Shown: one piece after another, positions 6,123 to 6,219 of the stretch
How positions within the stretch are numbered: the first letter of the stretch is position 1
Layout: each line of letters starts with the position of its first letter
DNA from: Hyphomicrobiaceae bacterium
GTDB lineage: Bacteria > Pseudomonadota > Alphaproteobacteria > Rhizobiales > Hyphomicrobiaceae
Assembly (NCBI GenBank): GCA_017353825.1
Contig: JAFMSC010000267.1
Location: 1-6,219, forward strand
Direction of reading: 5' to 3'
Length of the DNA stretch: 6,219 bases
The notes under the pieces: model-generated
The model's database searches: none
Seen by the model: only the letters and a program-made list of their open reading frames with translations
Told to the model about the DNA's origin: nothing
Translations under genes and position numbers: made by a program

Positions 6123-6219
6123 GGGGTCCTTCTCCTTGGGTGTTGCAATTTGTTGTTAGATAGATGTCTGGCACGAGCGGCAGTGTTTGCACCATTCTCG
6201 CCAGACTGCAAGTTAAAAA
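6123..6219 (-). promoter_or_regulatory. xoxF leader and probable promoter/operator region
   Basis: This AT-richer stretch precedes xoxF and probably carries its promoter. The ribosome site AAGGAG is at 6132-6137. An inverted repeat, GTCTGGC at 6166-6172 and GCCAGAC at 6200-6206, has inner GAG/CTC pairing offset by two bases and a 27-base spacer between the seven-base arms. It may be an operator or a leader hairpin. I could not pick a convincing -35/-10 pair, and the region continues beyond the window. Confidence 0.4.

Overview
The window is a compact, GC-rich piece of a proteobacterial chromosome. It most likely comes from a methylotrophic or facultatively methylotrophic alphaproteobacterium of the Hyphomicrobiales (Hyphomicrobium, Methylobacterium or Bradyrhizobium type). 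This rests on the strong G/C preference at third codon positions, the xoxF-xoxG-xoxJ gene order, the XoxF5-like enzyme and the PQQ-associated ABC exporter beside it. The genus cannot be fixed from sequence reading alone.

Layout: two convergent gene groups meet at about 2662-2809. On the + strand, 376-2661 is a tightly packed operon. It encodes an ABC transporter ATPase, an ABC-2 type permease (4-base ATGA overlap) and a small secreted protein of unknown function (1-base gap). On the - strand, 6122-2810 reads xoxF (PQQ- and lanthanide-dependent methanol dehydrogenase), then xoxG (its cytochrome c electron acceptor), then xoxJ (a periplasmic binding-protein-like accessory factor). A strong hairpin lies between xoxF and xoxG, and xoxG and xoxJ overlap by 29 bases. 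The xoxF leader and probable promoter region lie at 6123-6219. The first 375 bases hold no recognisable gene. They contain a reading frame that is open from the window edge to one base before the ATPase gene, and a degenerate 14-15 base tandem repeat.

How the genes work together: XoxF oxidises methanol (and probably other primary alcohols or formaldehyde) in the periplasm using PQQ and a light lanthanide. It passes electrons to XoxG, which feeds the respiratory chain. XoxJ is thought to help activate or assemble XoxF. The ABC pair belongs to the exporter family found beside PQQ-dependent alcohol dehydrogenases (PedC type); its substrate is not known. The small secreted protein travels with the exporter and is the least understood part of the locus. 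No mxaF/mxaI (calcium enzyme), PQQ biosynthesis gene, RNA gene, insertion sequence or CRISPR array is visible.
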